Assembly: GCF_031884435.1 (NCBI RefSeq)
Contig: NZ_CP134779.1
Span: forward strand, 3,720,001-3,784,000
Origin: Bosea sp. 685
Lineage (GTDB): Bacteria > Pseudomonadota > Alphaproteobacteria > Rhizobiales > Beijerinckiaceae
DNA: 64,000 nucleotides
Reading direction: 5' to 3'
Shown: positions 42,299 to 51,959 of the stretch, in pieces
Numbering within the stretch: position 1 is the stretch's first letter
Layout: every line of letters starts with the position of its first letter
Position numbers and translations under genes: made by a program
Notes under the pieces: model-generated
Seen by the model: only the letters and a program-made list of their open reading frames with translations
Database searches by the model: none
What the model was told of the DNA's origin: nothing

Positions 42299-42827
42299 CT
42301 CTCAATCTACGCCAGCTGGACCAAGCTCCGTGTTGATCAAGATCAAAGCCGCCACGGGAGCCGCCCTCCCCGTCCCCGGTTGAAACGCTCCGGTCGCGGA
42401 GATTGATGAGGGTTGCCGACCGGTTCTCGCGGCTCAGTTCTTGCGGCTCAGTTCTTGCGGCCCGGATCTTGCGGCTCAGCTCAGGGCGCCGCCCCCCGCC
42501 CGGCTGGAGCAAGGCCTCGCTGCGCGCCAGCGCCGCGTCGACCTCGCGGCCCCGCGCGGTCAGGGCGTATTCGACATGGCGCACACGCTCGCTCAGATCG
42601 CGGCGCTCGACATAGCCGGCCGCCTCGAGCGCCTTCAGTCGCGCCGACAGGACGCGGGCGGAGATGCCCGGCGGCATCTGGCGGCGCAGGGCGCCGAAGC
42701 GCAGCGTGCCGTAGCGGGCAAGCGTAAAGACGACATGGCTCATCCATTCCTGCGCGAAGAACTTGATGAGCGGATCAACAAGACAGTGATCGTCCTGCGT
42801 TGCATGAGAACTTACTGTGTCATTCAT
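42261..42827 (-). CDS. HxlR-family regulator with unusual C-terminal tail
   Basis: The N-terminal ~110 residues are an HxlR winged helix (FFAQEWMSHVVFTLARYGTL, then ISARVLSARLKALEAAGYVE and VEYALTARGREVDAAL). The usual 'KW...L' opening is replaced by EWMSHVV. Family members normally end near residue 110-130. Here another ~75 residues rich in Arg and Ser follow, crossing a 14-bp tandem repeat and running 38 bases into the DUF2933 gene. The native end may have been lost by repeat expansion. It is divergent from the isochorismatase-like gene at 42916 and could control either side. Confidence 0.75.
   Translation of the reverse strand: MNDTVSSHATQDDHCLVDPLIKFFAQEWMSHVVFTLARYGTLRFGALRRQMPPGISARVLSARLKALEAAGYVERRDLSERVRHVEYALTARGREVDAALARSEALLQPGGGRRPELSRKIRAARTEPQELSRENRSATLINLRDRSVSTGDGEGGSRGGFDLDQHGAWSSWRRLRDERERCGTCPLF
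42424..42479. repeat. 14-bp tandem repeat in the HxlR 3' region
   Basis: Four units of the type TTCTTGCGGCTCAG, of 14, 14, 15 and 13 bases, lie in the tail of the HxlR frame. Because the unit is not a multiple of three, copy changes would shift the frame. Confidence 0.85.
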
Positions 42828-42915
42828 GGCTCGAGGTAGTATCCCACCCGTAACTAATGGTCACCGCCGCGATGCGGCCCTAACGTCCCGGCGATTCCAA
42901 CCGGAGACCCCGCCC

Positions 42916-43569
42916 TTGTCCCACGCCATAGCTGCTCCCGGCAAACTCCTGCTCACGCCGCAGGATCACACGCTGATCCTGATCGACTTCCAGTCGCAGA
43001 TGGCCTTCGCGACCAAGTCGATCGATGCCGTCACCCTGCGCAACAACGCGGCGCTGATCTCACACGCCGCCGCCGGCTTCGGCGTGCCGACGATCCTGAC
43101 CACTGTCGCCGAAAAGAGCTTTTCCGGCCCGATGTTCAGCGAGATCACCGAGGCCTTTCCCGGCCAGGCGCTGCTCGACCGGACCTCGATGAACACCTGG
43201 GAGGACGCGGCCGTGATCGCCCGCGTCAACGCCATCGGCAAGCCGCGCATCGTGCTGGCCGGGCTCTGGACCGGCGTCTGCATCGTCGGCCCAGCCCTGT
43301 CGGCGCTCGATCAGGGTTTCGAGGTCTATGTCATCGCCGATGCCTGCGGCGACGTCTCCGACGAGGCGCATGAGCGCGCCATGCAGCGGATGATCCAGGC
43401 CGGCGCCCGCCCGATGACCGCCGTGCAATATCTGCTCGAGCTGCAGCGCGACTGGGCCCGCACCGGCACCTATGAGCTGACCACCGGCATCGCCCGGAGG
43501 TTCGGCGGCGCCTATGGCCTGGGCATCACCTACGCCAAGACCATGTTCGGCGCGCAGGAAGGGCACTGA
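42916..43569 (+). CDS. Isochorismatase-family hydrolase
   Basis: The 217-residue product is a cysteine hydrolase of the isochorismatase superfamily. The TTG start at 42916 is supported by CCGGAGACC seven bases upstream; no ATG is in reach. The triad residues visible are Asp24 (LILIDFQ), Lys109 and Cys122 (WTGVCIVG). The substrate is unknown. Relatives act on amides or carbamoyl compounds and are often annotated as stress-related hydrolases. It is the first of a plus-strand run and is divergent from the HxlR regulator. Confidence 0.85.
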   Translation: MSHAIAAPGKLLLTPQDHTLILIDFQSQMAFATKSIDAVTLRNNAALISHAAAGFGVPTILTTVAEKSFSGPMFSEITEAFPGQALLDRTSMNTWEDAAVIARVNAIGKPRIVLAGLWTGVCIVGPALSALDQGFEVYVIADACGDVSDEAHERAMQRMIQAGARPMTAVQYLLELQRDWARTGTYELTTGIARRFGGAYGLGITYAKTMFGAQEGH

Positions 43570-43572
43570 ACC

Positions 43573-44409
43573 ATGCCGATGATCACCACCAAGGACGGCG
43601 TCGCGATCTTCTTCAAGGACTGGGGTCCGAAGGACGCGCAGCCGATCATGTTCCATCACGGCTGGCCGCTCTCCTCGGATGACTGGGACGCGCAGATGCT
43701 GTTCTTCCTGGCGCAAGGCTACCGCGTCATCGCCCATGACCGGCGCGGCCATGGCCGCTCGGCGCAGGCGAGCGGCGGCCACGACATGGACCATTACGCT
43801 GCGGACGCCGCGGCGGTGGTCGCGCATCTCGATCTGCGCGAGGCGGTCCATATCGGCCACTCGACCGGCGGCGGCGAGGTCGCCCGCTATGTCGCCAGGC
43901 ATGGTGAGCCGCAGGGCCGCGTCGCCAAGGCTGTGCTGGTCAGCGCCGTGCCGCCGCTGATGGTCAAGGCGCAGAGCAACCCCGGCGGCCTGCCGCTGGA
44001 GGTCTTCGACGGCCTGCGCCGGGCGCTTGCCGACAACCGCGCCCAGTTCTTCCTCGATCTGCCGGCCGGCCCCTTCTACGGCTTCAACCGGCCAGGCGCG
44101 AAGGTCTCGCAGGGCGTGGTCCAGAACTGGTGGCGCCAGGGCATGGCCGGCAGCGCGCAGGCGCATTACGAGGGCATCAAGGCCTTCTCCGAAACCGACC
44201 AGAGCGACGACCTGAAGGCGATCACGGTGCCGACCCTCGTGCTGCACGGCGAGGACGACCAGATCGTGCCGATCGACGCCTCCGCCCGCCTCTCGGTCAA
44301 GCTGCTCAAGAACGGCACGCTCAAGACCTATCCGGGCTACCCGCACGGCATGCTGACCACCCATGCCGATGTGATCAATCCCGACCTGCTCGCCTTCATC
44401 AAGGGCTGA
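43573..44409 (+). CDS. Alpha/beta hydrolase, non-haem chloroperoxidase type
   Basis: The 278-residue protein has the catalytic triad of cofactor-free haloperoxidase/esterase enzymes: Ser97 (GHSTGGGE), Asp228 (HGEDDQIVP) and His258 (YPHGM). [13 protein letters not shown] forms the oxyanion region. It starts three bases after the previous stop, implying co-expression with the isochorismatase-like gene. The natural substrate is probably an ester or lactone; peroxidase activity in this family is usually secondary. Confidence 0.88.
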   Translation: MPMITTKDGVAIFFKDWGPKDAQPIMFHHGWPLSSDDWDAQMLFFLAQGYRVIAHDRRGHGRSAQASGGHDMDHYAADAAAVVAHLDLREAVHIGHSTGGGEVARYVARHGEPQGRVAKAVLVSAVPPLMVKAQSNPGGLPLEVFDGLRRALADNRAQFFLDLPAGPFYGFNRPGAKVSQGVVQNWWRQGMAGSAQAHYEGIKAFSETDQSDDLKAITVPTLVLHGEDDQIVPIDASARLSVKLLKNGTLKTYPGYPHGMLTTHADVINPDLLAFIKG

Positions 44410-44504
44410 CCCGCCGCGGTGCGGCGCAGCCGCACCGCGCTTTCCCCGGAGCCCTGCATCAAGGCGCGGCGCCAAGACATCTCACACCACGACCGGGAGA
44501 CCCC

Positions 44505-44789
44505 ATGAAGCTTTACCTCGCCTCGCTGGGCGCCGGCTTGCTCGTCGGCGTGATCTACAGCCTGCTCGACCTGCGCTCGCCGGCGCCGCCCGTGGTGGCG
44601 CTGGTCGGCCTGCTCGGCATCCTGGCCGGCGAGCAGATCGTGCCGATCACCAAGCGCGTCATCGCCGGCGAACGGCTCAGCCTCGGCTGGCTGCAGCGCG
44701 AATGCGGCGAGCACGTCTTCGGCGCCTTGCCGGCGCGGACCGCAGCCAAGGATGGCGGCCGCGAGCCCGGCGAAGGCCGCCCCTCATGA
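44505..44789 (+). CDS. XapX-domain small membrane protein
   Basis: The 94-residue product has two hydrophobic helices (YLASLGAGLLVGVIYSLLDL and PPVVALVGLLGILAGEQIVP), matching the XapX (DUF1427) pattern with 'PAPPVVALVGLLGI..GE'. Function is unknown. The start at 44505 has GACCGGGAGACC upstream. Its end overlaps the amidohydrolase start by four bases. Confidence 0.85.
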   Translation: MKLYLASLGAGLLVGVIYSLLDLRSPAPPVVALVGLLGILAGEQIVPITKRVIAGERLSLGWLQRECGEHVFGALPARTAAKDGGREPGEGRPS

Positions 44790-46753
44790 GCCCGCCCCGC
44801 AGACAGGCCGCCATCGGCGGCGCGGCCGGCGCCTTGTCGGCCCTTCCTAGCGGATCCGCCACAGCCCAGACCTCCGGCTCGGGAGCCAGCTCCATGATCG
44901 CAGACCTCATCCTGGTGAACGGCCGCTTCACCACGCTCGACCAGACCAACCCGAACCCGCAGGCGGTGGCGATCGCGGGCGGGCGCTTCATCGGCGCCGG
45001 CTCCGAGCACGAGATGCGCGCGCTCGCCGGCCCGGACACCGGAATCATCGATCTCGGCGGCCGGCGCGCCGTGCCCGGGCTGATCGACAGCCACATGCAC
45101 ATCATCCGCGGCGGGCTGAACTACAATATGGAGCTGCGCTGGGACGGGGTGCGCTCGCTCGGCCAGGCCCTGGAGATGCTCAAGCGCCAGGTCGCCGTGA
45201 CGCCGCCGCCGCAATGGGTGCGCGTCGTCGGCGGCTTCACCGAGCATCAATTCGCCGAGAAGCGCCTGCCGACGCTGGACGAGATCAACGCGATCGCGCC
45301 CGAGACGCCGGTCTTCATCCTGCACCTCTACGACCGCGCCTTGCTCAACGGCGCCGCCTTGCGCGCCGCCGGCTACACCAGGGACACGCCCAACCCGCCG
45401 GGCGGCGAGATCCAGCGCGACGCCGCCGGCAACCCGACCGGGCTGTTGCTCGCCAAACCCAACGCCACGATCCTCTACGCCACCCTGGCCAAGGGGCCCA
45501 AGCTGCCGCCGGAATACCAGCTCAACTCGACGCGGCATTTCATGCGCGAGCTGAACCGGCTCGGCGTCACCACCGTGATCGATGCCGGCGGCGGCTTCCA
45601 GAACTATCCCGAGGACTACGCCGTCATCGAGAAGCTCCACGCCGATGGCGAGCTCAGCCTGCGCATCGCCTACAATCTCTTCACCCAGAAGCCGAAAGAG
45701 GAACTGGCGGATTTCGAGAGCTGGTCGAAGCAGGTCCGGCCGGGCCAGGGCGACGATCTCTACCGCCATAACGGCGCCGGCGAGATGCTGGTCTATTCCG
45801 CCGCCGATTTCGAGGACTTCCGGGTCGAGCGGCCGGAGATGCCGCCGTCCATGGAGGGCGATCTCGAGCCCGTCGTGCGCCTGCTCGCCGAGAACCGCTG
45901 GCCCTGGCGCCTGCACGCCACCTATGACGAGACCATCACGCGGGCGCTCGACGTCTTCGAGAAGGTCGATCGCGACGTGCCGCTGAAGGGCCTGCACTGG
46001 TTCTTCGACCATTGCGAGACGATCAGCGACCGCAATATCGACCGCATCGCCGCGCTCGGCGGCGGCATCGCCGTGCAGCATCGCATGAGCTTCCAGGGCG
46101 AGTATTTCGTCGAGCGCTACGGCGCCAAGGCGGCAGAGCGCACCCCGCCGATTGCGCGCATGCTGGAGGCCGGCGTGCCGGTCGGCGCCGGCACGGATGC
46201 GACCCGCGTCGCCAGCTACAACCCCTGGGTCTCGCTGGCCTGGCTCGTCACCGGCCGGACGCTGGGCGGCCTCAAGCTCTACCCGCAGCGCAACCTGCTC
46301 GACCGCGAGAGCGCGCTCAGGCTCTGGACCCAGGCCAATAGCTGGTTCTCGACCGAAGAGGGCAAGAAGGGCCAGATCAAGGCCGGGCAGCTCGCCGATC
46401 TCGTGGTGCTCGACCGCGACTACATGGCGGTACCCGAGGACGAGATCCAGGATATCGAAAGCGTGCTGACCCTGCTCGGCGGCAAGCCGGTCCATGGCGC
46501 GGGCGATTATGCCGGCCTCAGCCCCCCACTGCCGCCGGCGATGCCCGACTGGTCGCCGGTCAGGCGTTTCGGCGGCTATCAGAAGCGCGCGGCGCTGGAC
46601 GACCGCAAATACGCCTTCGCCGCGGCCTGCGGCTGCGCCAGCGCCTGTGGCGTCCATGGCCATGGCCACGCCGGCGCGCTCGCCGCCGCCACCCCCGCCC
46701 GCGACGAGGGCGCCTTCTGGGGTGCGCTCGGCTGCTCCTGCTGGGCCTTTTGA
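44786..46753 (+). CDS. YtcJ-like amidohydrolase, exported
   Basis: This 655-residue metal-dependent hydrolase has an Arg-Arg-containing signal-like N-terminus (MSPPRRQAAIGGAAGALSAL). The HxH metal site of the amidohydro_3 group is at LIDSHMHI. Later elements are LHWFFDHCETISDRNIDRIA and VPVGAGTDATRVASYNPW. Substrates of this branch are mostly unknown. A Cys-rich tail after the TIM barrel (CGCASACGVHGHGH ... LGCSCWAF) is unusual and might bind metal. It overlaps the XapX gene by four bases and probably shares its transcript. Confidence 0.85.
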   Translation: MSPPRRQAAIGGAAGALSALPSGSATAQTSGSGASSMIADLILVNGRFTTLDQTNPNPQAVAIAGGRFIGAGSEHEMRALAGPDTGIIDLGGRRAVPGLIDSHMHIIRGGLNYNMELRWDGVRSLGQALEMLKRQVAVTPPPQWVRVVGGFTEHQFAEKRLPTLDEINAIAPETPVFILHLYDRALLNGAALRAAGYTRDTPNPPGGEIQRDAAGNPTGLLLAKPNATILYATLAKGPKLPPEYQLNSTRHFMRELNRLGVTTVIDAGGGFQNYPEDYAVIEKLHADGELSLRIAYNLFTQKPKEELADFESWSKQVRPGQGDDLYRHNGAGEMLVYSAADFEDFRVERPEMPPSMEGDLEPVVRLLAENRWPWRLHATYDETITRALDVFEKVDRDVPLKGLHWFFDHCETISDRNIDRIAALGGGIAVQHRMSFQGEYFVERYGAKAAERTPPIARMLEAGVPVGAGTDATRVASYNPWVSLAWLVTGRTLGGLKLYPQRNLLDRESALRLWTQANSWFSTEEGKKGQIKAGQLADLVVLDRDYMAVPEDEIQDIESVLTLLGGKPVHGAGDYAGLSPPLPPAMPDWSPVRRFGGYQKRAALDDRKYAFAAACGCASACGVHGHGHAGALAAATPARDEGAFWGALGCSCWAF

Positions 46754-46788
46754 GCCTGAACGCCAGAGATCATCGAAGGATTCGCCCC

Positions 46789-47235
46789 ATGTCGGCCTCG
46801 CCGCTCCCTGCCGTCCAGCCGGCCGTCGCAACCCTGCTCGGCCGGTCCTGGCTGGCGCTTCTCGCCCGGCTCGCGGTCGCCCTGCCCTTCCTGCTCAGCG
46901 GCCTCGCCAAGCTCGCCGATTTCGGCGGCGCGACGGCCGAGGTCCGCGGCCTGACCGGACTCGAACCCGCCGGGCTCTTCGCCGTGCTGGTCATCGCGAT
47001 CCAACTCGGCGGCTCCGCCTGGCTGATCGCAGGCGGCCGCCACGCCTGGATCGGCGCCGCCGGGCTCGCCGGCTTCACCGCAGTCGCGACGCTCTTCGCC
47101 CATGCCTTCTGGCTGAAGCCGGCCGCTGAGCGCGTGCTGCACCAGAACATCTTCTTCGAGCATGTCTCGATCATCGGCGGTCTCGCGCTGCTGGCGATCC
47201 TGGCGGCGCGCTCCACTGGCGACGCGCGACCGTGA
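46789..47235 (+). CDS. DoxX-family membrane protein
   Basis: The 148-residue product has four helices (LLARLAVALPFLLSGLAKLA, GLFAVLVIAIQLGGSAWLIA, GLAGFTAVATLFAHAFW, SIIGGLALLAILAA) and the DoxX motif 'P.LLSGLAK..D'. Members associate with redox or thiosulfate-related enzymes, but many have no known role. Its stop overlaps the start of the MFS gene by one base. Confidence 0.85.
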   Translation: MSASPLPAVQPAVATLLGRSWLALLARLAVALPFLLSGLAKLADFGGATAEVRGLTGLEPAGLFAVLVIAIQLGGSAWLIAGGRHAWIGAAGLAGFTAVATLFAHAFWLKPAAERVLHQNIFFEHVSIIGGLALLAILAARSTGDARP

Positions 47236-48893
47236 TGGCCGAGATCCCGAACACGGCCCGGCAGGCCCCGGCGCCGCAAGCCCCCACACCCTCGGCGTTT
47301 TCGCCGCTGCGCCGGCCCGTCTTCGCCGTGCTCTGGGCGGCGACGATCCTGGGCAATATCGGCAGCTTCATGCGCGACGTCGCCAGCGCCTGGCTGGTGA
47401 CCGACCTCTCCGGCTCGCCCTCGGCCGTGGCAATGATCCAGGTCGCCGGCACCTTGCCGATTTTCCTGCTGGCGATTCCGGCCGGCGTGCTCTCCGACAT
47501 CGTCGACCGCCGCAAGCTCCTGATCGGCGTGCAGATCCTGCTCGGCCTGATCAGCACCGCGCTGCTGGCCTTGGCGCTCGCCGACAGGCTGAGCGTCGCG
47601 ATCCTGGTCGGGCTGACTTTTCTGGGCGGTGTCGGCGCGGCGCTGATGGGGCCGGCCTGGCAGTCGATCGTGCCCGAGCTCGTGCCGAAACCGGATCTGC
47701 GCAACGCGGTGGCGCTCAACTCGCTCGGTTTCAACATCGCCCGCTCGATCGGCCCGGCGCTCGGCGGCGCGCTGCTCGTCGCCTTCGGGGCGGCCGCGAC
47801 CTATGGCGCGGATGTGCTGAGCTATGTCTTCGTCGTCGCCGCTTTGGTCTGGTGGCGGCGTCCGGCCGGGGCCGACGACGCGCTGCGCGAGCATTTCGGC
47901 GGCGCCTTCCGGGCCGGGCTGCGCTATGCCCGCGCCAGCCGCGAGCTGCATCGCGTCCTGCTGCGCGCCACGCTGTTCTTCATCTGCGCCAGCGCGGTCT
48001 GGGCGCTGTTGCCGCTGGTGGCGCGCCGGCTGCTCGAAGGTGGCGCCGGCTTCTACGGCCTGCTGCTCGGGGCTGTCGGCGCCGGGGCGATCTGCGGCGC
48101 GGTCCTGCTGCCGCGCATCCGGGCGCGAACGGGCATCGACGGCATCATGCTCGGCGCAGCCCTCGTCACCGCCACGATCATCGCGGCGCTGGCGGCCGTG
48201 CCGCCGCAATGGCTCGCGGTGATCCTGCTCTTCATCCTCGGCGGGGCCTGGATCGCGGCGCTGACCACGCTGAACGGCACCATCCAGGCGATCCTGCCGA
48301 ACTGGGTGCGCGGCCGCGGCCTGGCGCTCTACCTGACGGTCTTCAACGGCGCCTCGGCTGCCGGCAGCCTGCTCTGGGGCCTCGTCGCGGAGGCGATCGG
48401 CATCCACGCCACGCTCATCGCGGCGGCGCTGGCGCTCATCGTCGTCGCCTTCGCCGTACTGCGCCTGCCGCTGCCGGCGGGAGAGGCCGATCTGACGCCG
48501 TCCTCGCATTGGCCAGAGCCCGCCATCACCGAGCCAATCGAACATGATCGCGGCCCGGTGACGATCACGATCGAATACCGCATCGCCCGCGAGAACCGCG
48601 CCGGTTTCCTGGCGGCCATCACCCGGCTCGCGCCGGAGCGGCGGCGCGACGGCGCTTTCGCCTGGGGCGTCGCGGAGGATGCCGCCGATCCCGAGCGCAT
48701 CGTCGAATGGTTCATGGTCGAGTCCTGGGCCGAGCATCTGCGCCAGCACAAGCGCGTCTCGCAGGCCGATGCCGATATCCAGGCCGAGGCGGCGCGCTTC
48801 CATGCCGGGTCGGAGGCGCCCGTCATCCGGCACCTGCTCGGGCTTTCGGCGCCGCGCGAGAGTGGCGCGGCCCCGGTGGATCGCGGGGCATGA
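47235..48893 (+). CDS. MFS transporter (MFS_3/EntS-like) with C-terminal ferredoxin-like domain
   Basis: The first ~410 residues carry about 11-12 helices, with FMRDVASAWLVTDLSGSPSA and the loop PAGVLSDIVDRRKLLIGVQI, as in enterobactin-exporter-like MFS_3 proteins. The last ~110 residues (VTITIEYRIARENRAGFLAA ... IVEWFMVESWAEHLRQHKRV) form an ABM-like dimeric alpha/beta domain that accompanies this subfamily. It overlaps the DoxX gene by one base and the porin gene by four. Substrate is unknown; small organic export is likely. Confidence 0.85.
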   Translation: MAEIPNTARQAPAPQAPTPSAFSPLRRPVFAVLWAATILGNIGSFMRDVASAWLVTDLSGSPSAVAMIQVAGTLPIFLLAIPAGVLSDIVDRRKLLIGVQILLGLISTALLALALADRLSVAILVGLTFLGGVGAALMGPAWQSIVPELVPKPDLRNAVALNSLGFNIARSIGPALGGALLVAFGAAATYGADVLSYVFVVAALVWWRRPAGADDALREHFGGAFRAGLRYARASRELHRVLLRATLFFICASAVWALLPLVARRLLEGGAGFYGLLLGAVGAGAICGAVLLPRIRARTGIDGIMLGAALVTATIIAALAAVPPQWLAVILLFILGGAWIAALTTLNGTIQAILPNWVRGRGLALYLTVFNGASAAGSLLWGLVAEAIGIHATLIAAALALIVVAFAVLRLPLPAGEADLTPSSHWPEPAITEPIEHDRGPVTITIEYRIARENRAGFLAAITRLAPERRRDGAFAWGVAEDAADPERIVEWFMVESWAEHLRQHKRVSQADADIQAEAARFHAGSEAPVIRHLLGLSAPRESGAAPVDRGA

Positions 48894-50338
48894 GCGCGGC
48901 GAAGCGGGTATCATGGTCGGCATTCCAGCGGGGTCGCCGCCTGCGGCGCCTCGCCGGCCCGGCGCTGCTCGCGCTGCTCGGGCTGGGGGTAACTGCGGCG
49001 CCGGCCCAGACCTCCCCCGGCCGCCCTCCTTACGAAAGCCTCCGCTTCAACGAGGATTGGTCGCCGCTGCACGACCCGTCCTTGCGGACCGACCCGTTCG
49101 ATCCGCTGAAATGGATCCCGCTGAACGGCGCGGGCTCGGTCTATCTGACCTTGGGCGGCGAGCTCAGGGCGCGCTATGAGGCCGCGCGCGCCCCGGTCTT
49201 CGGCCTCAGTGCGCCCCGGCGCAACGACTATACGCTGCTGCGCTCCTTCCTGTTCGCCGACCTGCATCTGGGGCCCCACGCGCGGGCTTTCCTCGAACTG
49301 GCCAGTGGTTTCGCGCCGGGCTGGGCCGGCACGCCGCCGCCGACGCAGAAGGACGAGCTCGATATCCTGCAGGCCTTCGGCGAGGTGACGCTCCCGACGG
49401 CAGGCGGCCAGATCATGCTACGCGGCGGCCGCCAGGAGATGAGCTTCGGCTCCTCGCGGCTCGTCTCGGTGCGCGAGAGCCCGAATATCCGCCGCGCCTT
49501 CGACGGCGTTCGCGCCGCCTGGATCGGCGCGGGCGATACGCGGATCGACGCTTTCCTGGTTCGTCCGGTCTCGCCGCAGCTTGGGAGCTTCAACGACAGC
49601 AATGACAGGACCCAACTCTTCTGGGGCGCCTACGCGACGACTGCGATCCCTGCCCTGCCCGGCCTCAAGGCCGACCTCTACTATCTCGGGCTGGAGCGCG
49701 ACGAAGCCCGCTTCGCGCAAGGCGTGGCGAACGAGCATCGGCACACGCTCGGTACAAGGCTCTTCGGCAAGCGCGGCGGCTTCGACTGGAATGTCGAGGC
49801 GGCCTACCAGTTCGGCAGCTTCGGCACCGCCGCTATCCGCGCCTGGACCGTCTCGGCGGCTCTCGGCTACAGCTTTGCCGATCTGCCCTTCTCGCCGCGC
49901 CTCGGGCTGAACGCCGACGCGATCAGCGGCGACGGGAACCCGCGCGACAACCGGCTCGGCACCTTCAATCCGCTGTTTCCAAAACTGCCCTATTTCTCCG
50001 AGGCCAATCTCGCCGCGCCGGCGAACCTGCTCGATCTCCAGCCGAACCTGACGCTGTCATTGACGCCAAAGCTGAATCTCACGCTCGGCTGGAACCCGCT
50101 CTGGAAACAGGCGGAGGCGGACGCCTTCTATGCGCCACCGCTCAGCCCGGTCCGGGGCAGCGCCGGTGGAACCGGCCGGTTCATCGGCCAGCAGACCAGC
50201 CTGGCCTTGACCTGGAGCGCGACCGAGCACCTCACCATCGGCGGAACCTATGTCCACTACACGCCCGGCGAACGGCTGAAGCAGGCCGGGGCCGGCAGCG
50301 GCGAGTTTCTTGCCGGCTGGGCGCAAGTGATCTTCTAG
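48890..50338 (+). CDS. Alginate-export-family outer-membrane porin
   Basis: This 482-residue beta-barrel protein has a basic N-terminus and signal (LAGPALLALLGLGVTAAPAQ). Next comes RPPYESLRFNEDWSPLHDPS and repeated amphipathic strands (VYLTLGGELRARYEAA, GQIMLRGGRQEMSFGSSRLV), and it ends with a C-terminal aromatic residue (AGWAQVIF). The pattern fits Alginate_export (PF13372) proteins. Despite the name, many export or import other compounds. It ends the plus-strand run and overlaps the MFS gene by four bases, suggesting a paired inner and outer membrane route. Confidence 0.85.
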   Translation: MSAAKRVSWSAFQRGRRLRRLAGPALLALLGLGVTAAPAQTSPGRPPYESLRFNEDWSPLHDPSLRTDPFDPLKWIPLNGAGSVYLTLGGELRARYEAARAPVFGLSAPRRNDYTLLRSFLFADLHLGPHARAFLELASGFAPGWAGTPPPTQKDELDILQAFGEVTLPTAGGQIMLRGGRQEMSFGSSRLVSVRESPNIRRAFDGVRAAWIGAGDTRIDAFLVRPVSPQLGSFNDSNDRTQLFWGAYATTAIPALPGLKADLYYLGLERDEARFAQGVANEHRHTLGTRLFGKRGGFDWNVEAAYQFGSFGTAAIRAWTVSAALGYSFADLPFSPRLGLNADAISGDGNPRDNRLGTFNPLFPKLPYFSEANLAAPANLLDLQPNLTLSLTPKLNLTLGWNPLWKQAEADAFYAPPLSPVRGSAGGTGRFIGQQTSLALTWSATEHLTIGGTYVHYTPGERLKQAGAGSGEFLAGWAQVIF

Positions 50339-50465
50339 AACTGAAGGCACCGCGCCCGCGCGCTTCCGCTTTTAGACGCGCCGGGAGCGGCCTTTTGCCA
50401 GTGGCGGCCCAAACCGGCCCCGTCGCGGCCGTTGCTTTACGCATGCAGTCAGCTAGATCAGTCGA

Positions 50466-50981
50466 ATGATGTTCGGCATCACTTTGCGCACGGCTTCAGA
50501 TGCGCGCCCATTTTGGCAACTGGTCGATAGAGCTTCCGCATTCGAAAGCTCACCTTCGATCCGGCCGCTGGGCTACCCGCCGCATATCACGCTGACGCGC
50601 TATTCAAAGCGTCCGTCCCACCTGCTTATCGGAGCCGGGAGAGCGTTCCAGAGGGAGGCGCCGCTCTCGCTTACATTTGATCGCATCGGCATGTTTGACA
50701 CCGATCCAATCGTTTTGTGGCTAGCGCCCAGATGGGATCAGCGCTTGATCGATCTGCATGCGAAAGCTCACGAGATCGTCGATCCCGCGCTATGCGACCC
50801 GCATTATCGACCGCAGCAATGGACACCCCACCTGTCTATCGCAGTGTCCGTTGCGACCGCTCAGCGGAGCCAGGCACTCGCATTTGCCGCGCAACCGTTT
50901 GAGCCCTTCGGCATCACCTTCGATGCCATTGAATGTGTCGCTTGGCCGCCCGTCCGCATCCTAGGCACGTTTCGCCTTTAG
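50466..50981 (+). CDS. 2H phosphoesterase / 2'-5' RNA ligase-like protein
   Basis: The 171-residue product carries the two HxTx-type motifs of the 2H superfamily: PPHITLTRY (His40, Thr42) and TPHLSIAV (His122, Ser124), about 80 residues apart, with matching internal symmetry. Such enzymes hydrolyse cyclic phosphates or 2'-5' linkages in RNA. It is a single gene with lower GC than its left neighbours. Start at 50466 or the adjacent ATG 50469. Confidence 0.82.
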   Translation: MMFGITLRTASDARPFWQLVDRASAFESSPSIRPLGYPPHITLTRYSKRPSHLLIGAGRAFQREAPLSLTFDRIGMFDTDPIVLWLAPRWDQRLIDLHAKAHEIVDPALCDPHYRPQQWTPHLSIAVSVATAQRSQALAFAAQPFEPFGITFDAIECVAWPPVRILGTFRL

Positions 50982-51208
50982 CAATTCAACATCCGTGCCC
51001 CATCCCAGCCGGTCGTTGCGCCCAGTCGACGACTGCAGGCAGCCGAGCGTCGGGAGAAGACCTCCGGCACGCAGCCACGTCAGGGCCGGAGTCGAGCCAT
51101 CTTGGACATTGGCGCCCGGCTGTGAACGCGATGCCTGGAGCCAAACGGTCCATCTCCGTTTGCGATCTAAGGCGCGCATCTCAATTTTTGTATGTCGAGA
51201 GGGCGGTC

Positions 51209-51793
51209 CTAGAAAAAATGATAAAATGCCCTCCGAGGGAACCGGACGGAGTATTTTCCATCGCTACAATCAACGGAGTGATCGTTTATCCGATAATATC
51301 TGCCTGCGCGCTTCATTAAATTGAGTGAGCGTTCGGTGTTTATGCTGTGTGTAGAAATTGTTTTGAATTCTACATTGCCTTGTGATTTTAGAGTAAATTT
51401 ATCAAGACTCAATTTGAATATTTCGCACGACGCACCAGATCTAGCCTGAACGATTATGATTCTTGAATCCTTGTCGGCATAGGTTTCGTCCGCGAGGCGG
51501 CATAAGCGCTGGGAATCTATAGGAAATCCGCCCGCAGATTTTGTTGCTTCAGCGACCCATGCTGCGGCCATTTCGTCCTGACATCGGCGGTCAGTATGGG
51601 CTTCCACTGGTTGCCCGTAGTCGGCCTGCATCGCCGCGATCCGAACCAGTTTGATGAGCGATATCCTTGCTTCTATGGCCGGTCCGCTGCTCTTGGCCAA
51701 TGCTCCCCCTGGCGTGACGAAGCACAGACCTAAACCGAATAACGACGCCAAGAATGGAGAAGAAAGCGAACGTGCGAAGTCAAGCGGATGCAT
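51209..51793 (-). CDS. Secreted protein of unknown function
   Basis: This is a 194-residue protein with a signal peptide (SSPFLASLFGLGLCFVTPGG, cleavage near ALAKS). The mature part has five or six cysteines (RRCQDEM, RLCRLADETY, GASCEIFKL, SVDCSDGKYS). No family is recognised. The 3' half is markedly AT-richer than the surrounding DNA, a hint of horizontal acquisition. Flanked by non-coding stretches of 150-230 bases. Confidence 0.65.
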   Translation of the reverse strand: MHPLDFARSLSSPFLASLFGLGLCFVTPGGALAKSSGPAIEARISLIKLVRIAAMQADYGQPVEAHTDRRCQDEMAAAWVAEATKSAGGFPIDSQRLCRLADETYADKDSRIIIVQARSGASCEIFKLSLDKFTLKSQGNVEFKTISTHSINTERSLNLMKRAGRYYRINDHSVDCSDGKYSVRFPRRAFYHFF

Positions 51794-51959
51794 AGCGCCC
51801 TCAGAATGCTCTGTCGCCGATCATATGATTCGCGACTTCCGCAATCCACCCGAAGCTGACTAGGCAATGCGGCAGCCTGCGCCGTCATGGTCAGGCCCAG
51901 CCGGGGCAGCGCGGTGGATCAGACGCCTCTTTGCCCCGGCCGCTCCATTCGGAACCGGC

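Noticed and set aside
44555..46831. Minus-strand frame of 758 codons opposite the amidohydrolase
   Set aside because: The amidohydrolase has its metal-binding motifs and overlaps its neighbours properly; the opposite frame has no recognisable feature.
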